Assembly: GCA_964520495.1 (NCBI GenBank)
Contig: CAZFMZ010000002.1
Coordinates: 62,001 to 126,000, forward strand
Direction: 5' to 3'
Length of the DNA: 64,000 bases
DNA from: UBA1020 sp964520495
GTDB lineage: Bacteria; Patescibacteriota; Saccharimonadia; Saccharimonadales; Saccharimonadaceae
Part shown: positions 41,099-49,153 of the stretch, one piece after another
Numbering within the stretch: the first letter of the stretch is position 1
Layout: each line of letters starts with the position of its first letter
Program-made: the position numbers and the translations under genes
Notes under the pieces: generated by a model
Databases searched by the model: none
Seen by the model: only the letters and a program-made list of their open reading frames with translations
What the model was told of the DNA's origin: nothing

Positions 41099-41548
41099 TT
41101 AGAACAATCGCCGCAATTTGGAATATTCCGACCGGAGCGAGGCCGTATCACGCACCAACTCTTTTAACGTGGTGACGTCGCGGCGGATCAACAGGTCCTT
41201 GATGGAGATGAGTACTAGTACCGGCCACGGCGTGGCCCGGGCTTCCAGCAACCGCTGCACGGTATCGGCCATGGCATCGAGCGCCCGTACTTGTTCGCCG
41301 CTGAGTTTCTGTGTATAAAGCCTGCGTGCTATCAGGTGCGCGATGACCCCAGCCAGCAGACAGAAGCCGAACAAAAAGCTGAGCGGAAGCAGCAGTAGCC
41401 ACCACCAGGCGCTGAGAAAATGGGCCAACGCCCAGACGGCTCCGAATAGTACCGCCAGCACGAAAACGACGATGATGGTCGCCAGGCGCAGCATCCGCCG
41501 AGCGAGGCGGGCACTGAGCGCACGGGCGACACGGACATCCTTATCCAT
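41099..41548 (-). CDS. Hypothetical membrane protein
   Basis: 149 residues, two hydrophobic segments (about 20-42 and 45-70) separated by a Trp-rich turn (S-A-W-W-W-L), and a basic, helical C-terminal half. No family recognised. ATG 41548 follows TGCTACAGT by 6 bases, so leaderless. Stops next to aspS (convergent). Confidence 0.6.
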   Translation of the reverse strand: MDKDVRVARALSARLARRMLRLATIIVVFVLAVLFGAVWALAHFLSAWWWLLLLPLSFLFGFCLLAGVIAHLIARRLYTQKLSGEQVRALDAMADTVQRLLEARATPWPVLVLISIKDLLIRRDVTTLKELVRDTASLRSEYSKLRRLF

Positions 41549-41584
41549 AGGTTCACTGTAGCACGCCAGGTATACTAAAGGCAG

Positions 41585-42139
41585 ATGCGTCCTGTCATTC
41601 TCTATATTCCCGGACTTGGTGATGGCTATGACCATTTTCGCCGGCCTTCGCTTCGTGCATGGCGGCTGTTCGGTGTCAACGCCCAGCTGGTGCCAATCAC
41701 ATGGTTTGATGGCGGTGACTTTACTGCGAAGTACGCCTTGGTCGAAGCCGCGATTCGAGAACAACGGATACGAGGTCGCGCAGTGGTGTTAGTCGGTGAA
41801 AGTGCCGGCGCTACGTTGGCGCTCCATGCGGCCGCCCGGCACCCTGACCTTAGGCGGGTCATTACGTTGTGCGGCGTAGCAAGGCGAAACACGCCGATCG
41901 CGGCCCGCTTACGACGTAAGGCACCGGCGCTCGATACGGCCGTCGCGACACTGCCGGAGCAATTCGTAGCTCCGGTCGTCAGTCTACGCGCCGCGGTCGA
42001 TCATGTGGTGGGCGCGCGCTATAGTAGCGCCGTCGGAGCCGAGACGCGCGTTATCTGGTCAATCGGACATCTGCTGACAATTAGTCTGTGCCTGACACTG
42101 CTTTCACCCTATCTTATTCGGCAGTGTCTTCGTCCGTAG
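41585..42139 (+). CDS. Small alpha/beta hydrolase
   Basis: 184 residues. I-L-Y-I-P-G-L-G-D oxyanion strand, nucleophile elbow G-E-S-A-G-A (Ser about residue 80), late Asp in A-A-V-D-H-V and His in S-I-G-H-L; the order fits a minimal alpha/beta hydrolase without a lid. Substrate unknown. Starts 8 bases after TATACT (41571-41576), divergent from the membrane protein at 41548. Confidence 0.75.
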   Translation: MRPVILYIPGLGDGYDHFRRPSLRAWRLFGVNAQLVPITWFDGGDFTAKYALVEAAIREQRIRGRAVVLVGESAGATLALHAAARHPDLRRVITLCGVARRNTPIAARLRRKAPALDTAVATLPEQFVAPVVSLRAAVDHVVGARYSSAVGAETRVIWSIGHLLTISLCLTLLSPYLIRQCLRP

Positions 42140-42151
42140 GAGAAGATGCTA

Positions 42152-42180
42152 TTGCTTTTTTAAACATTTCGTGATATAGT
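42152..42180 (+). promoter_or_regulatory. Promoter of the YtxH operon
   Basis: TTGCTT (42152-42157), 17 bases, TATAGT (42175-42180). The -35 part lies in TATTGCTTTTTTAAA, a 15-base string also found at 60844 before another small gene. Confidence 0.6.
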
Positions 42181-42243
42181 AAAAGAGTAACCAACCAACA
42201 CAAACATACCTAATAAACCACTTGCTTACAGGAGGATACACTT

Positions 42244-42462
42244 ATGGACATGACCCTGGTCATCACACTACTCACCATCGCCGTCGTATTGCTATCGATT
42301 GTCATCATCGCATTGCTTACGGCCGTCACCATGGTTATGATTAAAGTGAATCACATCGCCAAACGAGTCGATGCGATTACCACTAATTTGGCTTCGGCTA
42401 CCGCCTGGATGGCGCCGGCCAAGCTGATCACGGAAATCACTAAGGCCTTTCGTAAGAAATAA
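42244..42462 (+). CDS. Small membrane protein
   Basis: 72 residues: one long hydrophobic segment (about 5-33), then a short amphipathic part (H-I-A-K-R-V-D-A-I-T-T-N-L) and a basic end. Resembles DUF948-type proteins in layout. AGGAGG lies before the ATG. Ten bases upstream of the YtxH gene, so they are co-transcribed. Confidence 0.65.
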   Translation: MDMTLVITLLTIAVVLLSIVIIALLTAVTMVMIKVNHIAKRVDAITTNLASATAWMAPAKLITEITKAFRKK

Positions 42463-42471
42463 GGAGGAATC

Positions 42472-42867
42472 ATGAGTAAGCTTATCAAAGTTATCACCGC
42501 AACCGCGGCCGGCTTCGTCGCCGGAGTACTAATGGCACCAAAGAGTGGCAAGGAAACCCGCGCCGACTTGAAGCGTAAGGCTGAAGAAACGAAGCAGACC
42601 GCCGAGCTGAAGGCCGAGCAGGCCAGGGCTGCCGCCAAGGCTGCCAGTGTCAGCGTCAAGTCAGGTGCGAAGAAAGTCGAGAAAGAAGCTGCCGGTATGG
42701 CGAAGAGTGCCAAGGAATCTGCCACCGTCATGCGTGACGAGGCGGGCCGGCTAGGCCAGGAAGCCAAAGTTCGCGCAGAACGGGTTGCGGCCGATGCTAA
42801 GGAAACCGCCAAAGCCGTCGAAGGTGACGTCAGGCGCGCAGCGCAGTCAAAAACCGACAGTAAGTAG
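42472..42867 (+). CDS. YtxH-like protein
   Basis: 131 residues: an N-terminal G-F-V-A-G-V-L-M-A-P-K-S-G-K-E-T-R hallmark of the YtxH family, followed by a long Ala/Lys/Glu-rich helix with LEA-like repeats (A-E-Q-A-R-A-A-A-K, V-K-S-G-A-K-K). General-stress proteins of unclear role, membrane-associated. AAGGAGG precedes the ATG; a terminator follows. Confidence 0.85.
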   Translation: MSKLIKVITATAAGFVAGVLMAPKSGKETRADLKRKAEETKQTAELKAEQARAAAKAASVSVKSGAKKVEKEAAGMAKSAKESATVMRDEAGRLGQEAKVRAERVAADAKETAKAVEGDVRRAAQSKTDSK

Positions 42868-42886
42868 GTTGCGCTCAACCATCTAT

Positions 42887-42917
42887 AGAACCGGTATCTC
42901 TGATGCCGGTTCTTTTG
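42887..42917 (+). terminator. Intrinsic terminator
   Basis: AGAACCGG (42887-42894) pairs with CCGGTTCT (42906-42913), extended inside by GTATC/GATGC, then T residues. Ends the 42244-42867 unit. Confidence 0.85.
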
Positions 42918-42920
42918 CTG

Positions 42921-43553
42921 CTACAGCTCAATCGGCTCAGCCGGCCGACGGTAGGTCACCTGCAGCTGTGCTGCCTTCGCGCCGACCAGCCGATCAACCA
43001 ATTCTTTCCCCGCGGGGGACAGGATGGCATCATGGGTCGGGAAGGCAACGCGCGGCGTGACGGCAGCCAGGTATTCTAGCGTCTGGCTGATGTTCAGCCA
43101 CGGCGCGGCCACCGGCAATGCCAACACCTCGATTGATTTGCCAGGCAGCGCAAACGAATCACCGGGATAGGCGACCGTATCATCAACCAATACCCCGAGG
43201 TTGGGAATGACCGGATAATCAGTGTGGATGAGCGCATGCTCACCGCCGAAAAACTCCAGCTGGAACGGTCCGGCTGTCACGCGGTCACCGGTTGCAACGG
43301 CTTGATGGGGCAGCGTGTCACCGAACTGCCTCGTGATGTGCTCGTGGCCGTAAATGATCGCCTCGGGGTTGTGGGCGATAAGCGCCCCCAGGGCCGCCGG
43401 GTCGAAATGGTCGGCGTGTTCGTGGGTGACGACGATGGCGGCCACGTTCTCGGGCGCCTCCAGGTCGGTCGTGTAGCTACCCGGGTCGACCACCAACAAT
43501 TTGCCGTCCTTCTCAAGCGTGAAACAGGCGTGTTCGTACTTAGTGAGCCGCAT
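42921..43553 (-). CDS. Metallo-beta-lactamase-fold hydrolase
   Basis: 210 residues. V-V-T-H-E-H-A-D-H-F is the metal-binding H-x-H-x-D-H motif, with D-P-G in strand 2 and F-P-T-H-D near the end. Similar to the UPF0173/L-ascorbate-6-phosphate lactonase-like group (YP-G-D-S block). Probable Zn-dependent hydrolase, substrate unknown. Two bases from msrA, so likely the second gene of an msrA operon. Confidence 0.8.
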   Translation of the reverse strand: MRLTKYEHACFTLEKDGKLLVVDPGSYTTDLEAPENVAAIVVTHEHADHFDPAALGALIAHNPEAIIYGHEHITRQFGDTLPHQAVATGDRVTAGPFQLEFFGGEHALIHTDYPVIPNLGVLVDDTVAYPGDSFALPGKSIEVLALPVAAPWLNISQTLEYLAAVTPRVAFPTHDAILSPAGKELVDRLVGAKAAQLQVTYRRPAEPIEL

Positions 43554-43555
43554 GA

Positions 43556-44083
43556 TTAAACCTCCTTGTACCAGTTAGCGTATTCGTTGCGAGCCTTGAT
43601 GATCTTTGGGGCGATAACTACCGAGCAGTAGCCGTTGGCCGGGTAGTGGGTGAAATAATCCTGGTGTTCGGCTTCGGCCGGATAGAATGCTTCGAGCGGG
43701 GTCAGTTCTGTCACGAGCGAATCGTCCCAGTTGGCTTGCGCCCGGCGCATAGCGGCTGCGAAAACGGCTTTCTGGTCGTCGTCCTGATAAAACATCGCCG
43801 AACGATACTGCGGACCGACATCAGCACCTTGGCGGTTCAGGCTGGTTGGATCATGAATCAGGAAGAAGATAGCCAGCAGGATGTCGGATGGCAGGACGCT
43901 TTCATCGAAAGTGACCTGGACGCATTCGGCGTGGCCGGTAGTGCCACTTGATACCTTCGGATAGGACGCGTCATCCGGCGCACCGCCGGAGTAGCCGCAA
44001 ACCGATGTGGCGACACCCTTAAGGCGCCGGAATACCGCGTCCAGACACCAGAAACATCCACCCGCGAGCGTATAGGTCGTCAT
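43556..44083 (-). CDS. msrA: Peptide methionine sulfoxide reductase MsrA
   Basis: 175 residues: catalytic G-G-C-F-W-C near the start, G-Y-S-G-G, H-A-E-C-V-Q-V-T-F-D, E-A-E-H-Q-D-Y. The C-terminus ends soon after Y-C-S-V-V-I-A-P-K and lacks the usual recycling Cys pair, so it may depend on C15 type chemistry. Reduces Met-S-sulfoxide, part of oxidative stress defence. Confidence 0.95.
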   Translation of the reverse strand: MTTYTLAGGCFWCLDAVFRRLKGVATSVCGYSGGAPDDASYPKVSSGTTGHAECVQVTFDESVLPSDILLAIFFLIHDPTSLNRQGADVGPQYRSAMFYQDDDQKAVFAAAMRRAQANWDDSLVTELTPLEAFYPAEAEHQDYFTHYPANGYCSVVIAPKIIKARNEYANWYKEV

Positions 44084-44114
44084 AGTTCCATTATACCTTG
44101 GCTATACTAAGAGG

Positions 44115-44918
44115 ATGAATGATGAAGAGTTCAGGGAGCAGCTACGACGCGAAGGCCAGGCGCGGTTTCGCGCTATGCCGTGGCGGGACGATACCCGACC
44201 CTATTACGTACTGGTCAGTGAACTGATGCTCCAGCAAACCCAGGTCAGCCGGGTGATTCCGAAATTCCAGGCGTTCATCGAACGGTTTCCGAACGTGCAG
44301 GCGCTGGCTCGAGCCAGCTTGGCTGACGTACTCGTTGCATGGCAGGGACTTGGGTATAACAGGCGGGCTAAATATCTGCATGAGGCCGCCAAACTGATCG
44401 TTGACCGGCATGGCGGTGAGTTTCCCGCCGCTGAAGCTGAGCTTCTGGCGCTTCCGGGTGTCGGCGCCAATACAACTGGAGCTATCCAGGCATATGCCTT
44501 CAATCACCCCAGCGTCTTCATCGAAACGAATGTACGGACAGTCTATATTCATCACTTTTTCGGCGATGAGCAGGCAGTCGCCGATTATGCGATCCGTGAG
44601 CGGCTGACGGCCACGCTTGATTATGCTCAGCCCCGACAGTTTTACTGGGCGTTGATGGACTACGGTGCCTGGTTGAAAGCCAGCGGCGTACGCAACGCCG
44701 CCCGCAGCCGCCATTACAGAAAGCAGTCACCACTAGAAGGTAGTGTCCGGCAGGTCCGTGGACGTATCGTCGCGGTGCTGGCCGATGCGGCGCAATTGGA
44801 CCGGGCCGAGGTAGCGGCTCTGACAGGGCCTGATGAACGTTTCACTCCCGCGCTTGAGGGGTTGCTGCGCGACGGTTTGGTGGCTGAGCAGGACGGCCGG
44901 TTGTATTTGACCAAGTAG
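44115..44918 (+). CDS. MutY-like adenine glycosylase without iron-sulfur cluster
   Basis: 267 residues. The HhH-GPD core is clear: catalytic Glu36 in S-E-L-M-L-Q-Q-T, hairpin L-P-G-V-G-A-N-T (113-120). Two differences from MutY: the catalytic Asp of the L-D-G-N-V motif is Glu137 here (I-E-T-N-V), and there is no cysteine in the protein, so no [4Fe-4S] loop. The usual Nudix-like C-terminal 8-oxoG-recognising domain is replaced by about 50 residues like a winged helix (A-E-V-A-A-L-T-G, L-L-R-D-G-L-V-A-E-Q). Could be a divergent MutY or another HhH glycosylase. Confidence 0.8.
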   Translation: MNDEEFREQLRREGQARFRAMPWRDDTRPYYVLVSELMLQQTQVSRVIPKFQAFIERFPNVQALARASLADVLVAWQGLGYNRRAKYLHEAAKLIVDRHGGEFPAAEAELLALPGVGANTTGAIQAYAFNHPSVFIETNVRTVYIHHFFGDEQAVADYAIRERLTATLDYAQPRQFYWALMDYGAWLKASGVRNAARSRHYRKQSPLEGSVRQVRGRIVAVLADAAQLDRAEVAALTGPDERFTPALEGLLRDGLVAEQDGRLYLTK

Positions 44919-44943
44919 CCCGCCAGGGCGCATACTAGACAAG

Positions 44944-45474
44944 ATGAAATCATCTATCCTCATCCTGTTTCTGATGCTGCTAATCGGCCTCTTTTTTTCT
45001 TCGACCAGCCACGCCGAGTCGGATGAGAATATCACCCAGGAAAAGATCGCACACATCCGTGAGCACTGCGTCGAGAACCAGGCCAGCCTGAACCGGTTAC
45101 GCCAAGCCGATGCGTTCCTGCGTACCGACCGCGGCAACCTGTACCGTACCATCAGCGACAAACTAATGGTGCCACTCAACCAGCGATTGGCTTCCAACAG
45201 CCTTGACGGCGGCAACCTGATCGGACTGGCAGCCGACTTCACCGAAGAATACGACCGCTTCTACGGTGCCTATGTCGATTACGCGAGCTCACTGACCGAA
45301 CTGTTATCGATTGATTGCTCGCGCCAACCTGTCACGTTCTACAGCACCTTACTGAAGACCCGCGCGTATCGGCAGCAGGTAGCCGAGAGCAACCAGAAAT
45401 TAAAGAGTTTGATACGGCAGTACGGCGAGGAATTCGTCCGTTTCAAGACCGCGTATAGCAAGGCGAACCAATGA
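44944..45474 (+). CDS. Secreted hypothetical protein
   Basis: 176 residues with signal peptide (hydrophobic core about 5-18, A-E-S cut region) and a mostly helical mature part with two Cys (E-H-C-V-E-N, S-I-D-C-S). Unknown family. Its stop overlaps the next start (ATGA). Confidence 0.6.
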   Translation: MKSSILILFLMLLIGLFFSSTSHAESDENITQEKIAHIREHCVENQASLNRLRQADAFLRTDRGNLYRTISDKLMVPLNQRLASNSLDGGNLIGLAADFTEEYDRFYGAYVDYASSLTELLSIDCSRQPVTFYSTLLKTRAYRQQVAESNQKLKSLIRQYGEEFVRFKTAYSKANQ

Positions 45475-45833
45475 ACGAGAACTTTGAGCAGCGTCAGACG
45501 GCGGCCGTCCAGAGCATCAAGCGTCATCAGTTCGGGGTATTAATCATCGGATCGATTCTGATCTCATTGTTCTTGGTATACGTGGCATTGAGCCTATATG
45601 CCAGCAGTGGCACATTGCAGCTTGACCTGAGCCGGCCCGGCTACGCCGAGGCGCGACGCGAAGTCACGCGTGAGAGTGAGGTATTCAAAGGCTTCTCGGC
45701 CAGCGGGCCGATTGACACCGAGGTGCTCGATGACTTCCAAACGATGTATCAGCAAAAGGCCAAGGAAGCGGCCTCGGTCGAGGCCTTCGGCGGCGACGTG
45801 CTAAGCGACCACTCTTTACAGCTCGACCGTTAG
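45471..45833 (+). CDS. Single-pass membrane hypothetical protein
   Basis: 120 residues: a cytosolic start (about 20 residues), one membrane segment (about 22-44) and an acidic exported tail with E-V-T-R-E-S-E-V-F-K-G-F. Translationally coupled to the secreted gene at 44944 (4-base overlap), so the two probably act as a pair at the membrane. Confidence 0.6.
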   Translation: MNENFEQRQTAAVQSIKRHQFGVLIIGSILISLFLVYVALSLYASSGTLQLDLSRPGYAEARREVTRESEVFKGFSASGPIDTEVLDDFQTMYQQKAKEAASVEAFGGDVLSDHSLQLDR

Positions 45834-45838
45834 ACGCC

Positions 45839-46720
45839 CTATCTGGTTTTGCTGGGTTGCAAGGGGAACGGTGTCACCGCCAGGCGGATAGCCTTGGCTT
45901 CGAATTCTTCCAGCAATCGACGACGCATCTCAGCAACCACGCTCCACTGATCGGACGGTTGTGTCTTGCCGGCGACGATGACCTCGATTGAGTTACCGGT
46001 GATATCACCGACTGCCACGAAGGCTGGCGGTTCCAGGATCTTATCTTTCCAGCCGTCTTCCTCTGCTAAGCCACGGCCAACAGAGTCGATCAGCTCACTG
46101 ACGTCATCGACTTCGGTCTCTGGATGGAGCAGGACCGTAAAGCGGGCCATCGAGAAGCCCATCGTCTTATTGATGACATGTTGGATCATGCCGTTAGGAA
46201 AGAAATGTACCTGGCCGTCGACATCTCGCAGTACCGTGCTGCGGGTACCGATGCGTTCGACCGTGCCGGAAAAGCCTTCGATGTCGATGATATCGCCGAC
46301 TCGATATTGGTTCTCGGAAATGATGAAGATACCAGAGAGAAAATCCTTAATTAGCGACTGCGCACCGAAGCCGAGGGCGATGCCGACGATACCGGCGCTG
46401 GCGAACAGCGGCGCCAAACTCGAGGTCAGGTCGGGTATGAAGACGCGCAGGACGGCGTAGGCGGCAGTGGTGAGAATGACGATACGCCAGATGCTGGTAA
46501 ACAACCCGGACAGCGTCTTTTGCCGTTTTTCGATGTCCCTCTTGTGCCAGGTGCGGTGCCTGGCGCCCTTGACGGCCCGTTTGACGATGAAGCTGACCAG
46601 GCGGGTGCCCGCGATGTAAGCAAGCAGGGCGATGAGAGCGATGACGGCGAAGTCACCCCAATGATCACCGAACCAGTCGCCCCATGCCGTAAGATACTGT
46701 TGGTTTTTGCCCACGTTCAT
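45839..46720 (-). CDS. mscS: MscS-family mechanosensitive channel
   Basis: 293 residues: three N-terminal membrane segments, the conserved pore helix and beta domain (L-A-P-L-F-A-S-A-G-I-V-G-I-A-L-G-F-G-A-Q-S-L in parts, then Y-R-V-G-D-I-I-D-I, F-P-N-G-M-I). Opens on membrane tension to release solutes. ATG 46720 lies 7 bases after TATACT (46733-46728); the promoter is divergent from tsaC. Confidence 0.9.
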   Translation of the reverse strand: MNVGKNQQYLTAWGDWFGDHWGDFAVIALIALLAYIAGTRLVSFIVKRAVKGARHRTWHKRDIEKRQKTLSGLFTSIWRIVILTTAAYAVLRVFIPDLTSSLAPLFASAGIVGIALGFGAQSLIKDFLSGIFIISENQYRVGDIIDIEGFSGTVERIGTRSTVLRDVDGQVHFFPNGMIQHVINKTMGFSMARFTVLLHPETEVDDVSELIDSVGRGLAEEDGWKDKILEPPAFVAVGDITGNSIEVIVAGKTQPSDQWSVVAEMRRRLLEEFEAKAIRLAVTPFPLQPSKTR

Positions 46721-46743
46721 ATGTGGTAGTATAGCACGTGATA

Positions 46744-47298
46744 ATGAAGGTCTTCACCACTGTAAACCATCCGGAAATCGCCCGCCTGCTACGTGCCGGT
46801 GGCATTGGGGTAGTGCGCACCGATACGTTGTACGGGGTCGTGGCGCTGGCGAGCGATGAGCAGGCCGTCGAACGGGTATATCGGCTGAAGGGCCGCGACG
46901 ATACCAAATCACCTATCGTGCTGATAGCGAAATTAAGCCAGCTGCTGGATACGCCGAGCGAACCCGCCGCTGAACTATTGGCCGACGTCTGGCCTGGTCG
47001 GGTCAGCGTCATCATCGATGCTCATGAGGCACCGGCGTGGCTTGAGCGCGGGAACGGATCGGTGGCATACCGCCTGCCGGCTGACGATGCCCTGCGTGAC
47101 TTGCTGGAAGTGACCGGTCCGCTGATTGCGCCCAGTGCTAACCCCCAAGGAGAGCCACCGGCTATGACATGGGAGGAGGCTCGCGCCTACTTCGGGGATC
47201 AGGTTGATTTCTACGTCGATGGCGGCCGCGTCGTTGACGACACACCCTCGCAGTTGCTGCGCATCGACGAGGCTGGCGAGGTGGAGCGACTCAGGTGA
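46744..47298 (+). CDS. tsaC: Threonylcarbamoyl-AMP synthase (Sua5/YrdC/YciO)
   Basis: 184 residues: T-D-T-L-Y-G-V-V-A-L, Y-R-L-K-G-R-D, S-P-I-V-L-I and S-A-N-P-Q-G-E-P-P motifs of the family, which makes the precursor of t6A on ANN-decoding tRNAs. ATG 46744 is used; a GTG at 46738 would add two residues. Overlaps trmB by 4 bases, giving a tRNA-modification pair. Confidence 0.9.
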   Translation: MKVFTTVNHPEIARLLRAGGIGVVRTDTLYGVVALASDEQAVERVYRLKGRDDTKSPIVLIAKLSQLLDTPSEPAAELLADVWPGRVSVIIDAHEAPAWLERGNGSVAYRLPADDALRDLLEVTGPLIAPSANPQGEPPAMTWEEARAYFGDQVDFYVDGGRVVDDTPSQLLRIDEAGEVERLR

Positions 47299-47936
47299 TC
47301 GATCCGAACGAGTCCATCATTACCAGGAAGCGCAAGAAATATAAGTTCGCCAAATTCGCCAACTCACCGCTGTGCTTCGAACTCGAGCAGTGGCAGAAGT
47401 CGGCTATCGACGTGGTGGAGCTTGGCGCCGGCACGGCTCTGTTTGCCGTTGAGCTGGCCGAGCGCTGGCCCGACAAGCAGTTCGTGGCCGTCGACGTCAA
47501 GGCCGATCGCCTGCAGAAAGGTGCGTACGAGGCTGAAGCTCGCGGCTTGACCAACGTGCGTTTTCTGCGTGCGCGGGCCGACCAACTCGAGCAGTGCTTC
47601 GAGCCCGATTCACTTGAAACCATCTGGTTAACTTTCCCCGATCCGTTTCCGAAACGCCGTTCGGCCGGCCGCCGCATGACCCATCCTACTTTTCTGAAGG
47701 CGTATGGCCGACTGCTACGGCCGGACGGGTCGTTCAATCTGAAGCACGACTCGCGTGATTTCTTCTTGTGGAGCTTGGAGCAGCTGGTAGGCGAAGGCTG
47801 GCACCTTGAAGAACTGACGTTCGACCTGCATGAGTCCGACCTGGCTGATGACTACAAGCTACTCACGACCTATGAGCGCCGCTGGCTGGGCGAAGGTACT
47901 CCAACCAACTTCGTGCGCGCCCGGATGGTAAAATAA
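47295..47936 (+). CDS. trmB: tRNA (guanine-N7)-methyltransferase TrmB
   Basis: 213 residues, GTG start overlapping tsaC. V-E-L-G-A-G-T-A binding loop for SAM, F-V-A-V-D-V-K-A-D-R, and the family motif W-L-T-F-P-D-P-F-P-K-R. Methylates G46 of tRNA. MazG-like gene follows after 4 bases. Confidence 0.95.
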   Translation: MIDPNESIITRKRKKYKFAKFANSPLCFELEQWQKSAIDVVELGAGTALFAVELAERWPDKQFVAVDVKADRLQKGAYEAEARGLTNVRFLRARADQLEQCFEPDSLETIWLTFPDPFPKRRSAGRRMTHPTFLKAYGRLLRPDGSFNLKHDSRDFFLWSLEQLVGEGWHLEELTFDLHESDLADDYKLLTTYERRWLGEGTPTNFVRARMVK

Positions 47937-47940
47937 GACT

Positions 47941-48285
47941 ATGCAATTTTCTGATTACTCCACCCAAGCCATCTCTACCGACCTGTACGACAAAGAAGGT
48001 CAGCCGATTGATTCGCACGCCATGCTGGAAAAGGTCTTCGGACTGGTCGGCGAGGCCGGCGAAGTCGCCGAGAAGTTCAAGAAAATTCTGCGTGACAAGG
48101 ACGGCATGGCCACCGATGAGGATAAGAAAGAGCTCATGAAAGAGCTCGGCGACGTGCTATGGTACGTCAATTCCGTCGGTATTTACTTAGGCTATTCGCT
48201 TGAAGACATTGCGCAAGCCAATCTCGACAAGGTGCTCAGCCGCAAAGACCGTGGCGTTACCAAAGGGAGCGGCGACAACCGCTAG
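47941..48285 (+). CDS. MazG-like nucleotide pyrophosphohydrolase
   Basis: 114 residues with G-L-V-G-E-A-G-E-V-A-E and K-E-L-G-D-V-L-W-Y, the metal-binding Glu/Asp set of the all-alpha NTP pyrophosphohydrolases. Cleans up aberrant nucleotides. Start ATG 47941 soon after trmB; the stop overlaps the convergent HD gene by 4 bases. Confidence 0.9.
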   Translation: MQFSDYSTQAISTDLYDKEGQPIDSHAMLEKVFGLVGEAGEVAEKFKKILRDKDGMATDEDKKELMKELGDVLWYVNSVGIYLGYSLEDIAQANLDKVLSRKDRGVTKGSGDNR

Positions 48286-49127
48286 GCGGCGAGCTGGCCG
48301 TCCGGATCAACCTCGGCCAACAGGTCCGCCATATGGGCGTAACCAGCGAAGGCTTCGAACTTCGGCAAGTGGTCGCGCAGGACCAGCCGGCCCATGCCGA
48401 GCGCAGCGCTGGCACGACCGGTTGAATTATCGACGAGTGGCAGGATGTCATGACCTTCGTGCCATCCCAGTTCTTCCGATACGTCACGGGCTCGCAAAGT
48501 GGTTTCAAGCGTCTGGGCCTCATGAGCGGCTTCGAACAGGTCGTGAAGCAGCGTGGTATCTTCGTGTGCGATGATGGCTTCGGTCCGTGCGATGACATCC
48601 GGGTCGACATCCGGGTAGAACGTATCGTACAGGAATAGCCGCACGTTCTTCTCGACCATTCGGTCTTCGGGCGTTTTCTTGCCGGCCGGAATGTCACCGA
48701 CCACCGCGCCGGTAACACGGAGCACGTCGTCATGCGTCATCTCGCCCATGTCATGAATGAGGCAGGTGAACATCAGCACGGCAGCATCTTCGTCGCTTAA
48801 CTCGAACGTCGGGTCGAACAGCCGCTGCTTCTCGATTAGCTGGGCTAGGTGCCAGCCGAGCTCCTGTTGGTGACCGATTGGGCACAGGTCGTCGCCAAGT
48901 TCATCAAGCATCGTCTGGCGATCGCCGTAGGCAAACCGCTGAGCGAAACGGAGCGGCTGCTCGTCGCGCATGAAACGGCCATAGGTGCTGTCATGAGCGC
49001 GGTCAGCCAGCTGGCGGGCAGGTAGTCGCGACCCATCACACATCGGTACCGGCAGCGACAGCAACGGGTGTGTCCGTTCGGCCGGTTCGGGCAGGATCAT
49101 TTCGTGGATGGTGTGCATGTTTGTCAT
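48282..49127 (-). CDS. HD-domain phosphohydrolase-like protein
   Basis: 281 residues, single large all-alpha domain. L-I-H-D-M-G-E-M-T-H-D-D supplies the HD pair; an earlier His (I-G-H-Q-Q-E-L) and later A-H-E-D-T could complete the metal site. Substrate unknown; nucleotide or signalling phosphodiesters are typical. Downstream of murC on the same strand with 26 bases between. Confidence 0.75.
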   Translation of the reverse strand: MTNMHTIHEMILPEPAERTHPLLSLPVPMCDGSRLPARQLADRAHDSTYGRFMRDEQPLRFAQRFAYGDRQTMLDELGDDLCPIGHQQELGWHLAQLIEKQRLFDPTFELSDEDAAVLMFTCLIHDMGEMTHDDVLRVTGAVVGDIPAGKKTPEDRMVEKNVRLFLYDTFYPDVDPDVIARTEAIIAHEDTTLLHDLFEAAHEAQTLETTLRARDVSEELGWHEGHDILPLVDNSTGRASAALGMGRLVLRDHLPKFEAFAGYAHMADLLAEVDPDGQLAA

Positions 49128-49153
49128 CGTAATGTCTACACTATGAAACTGCT

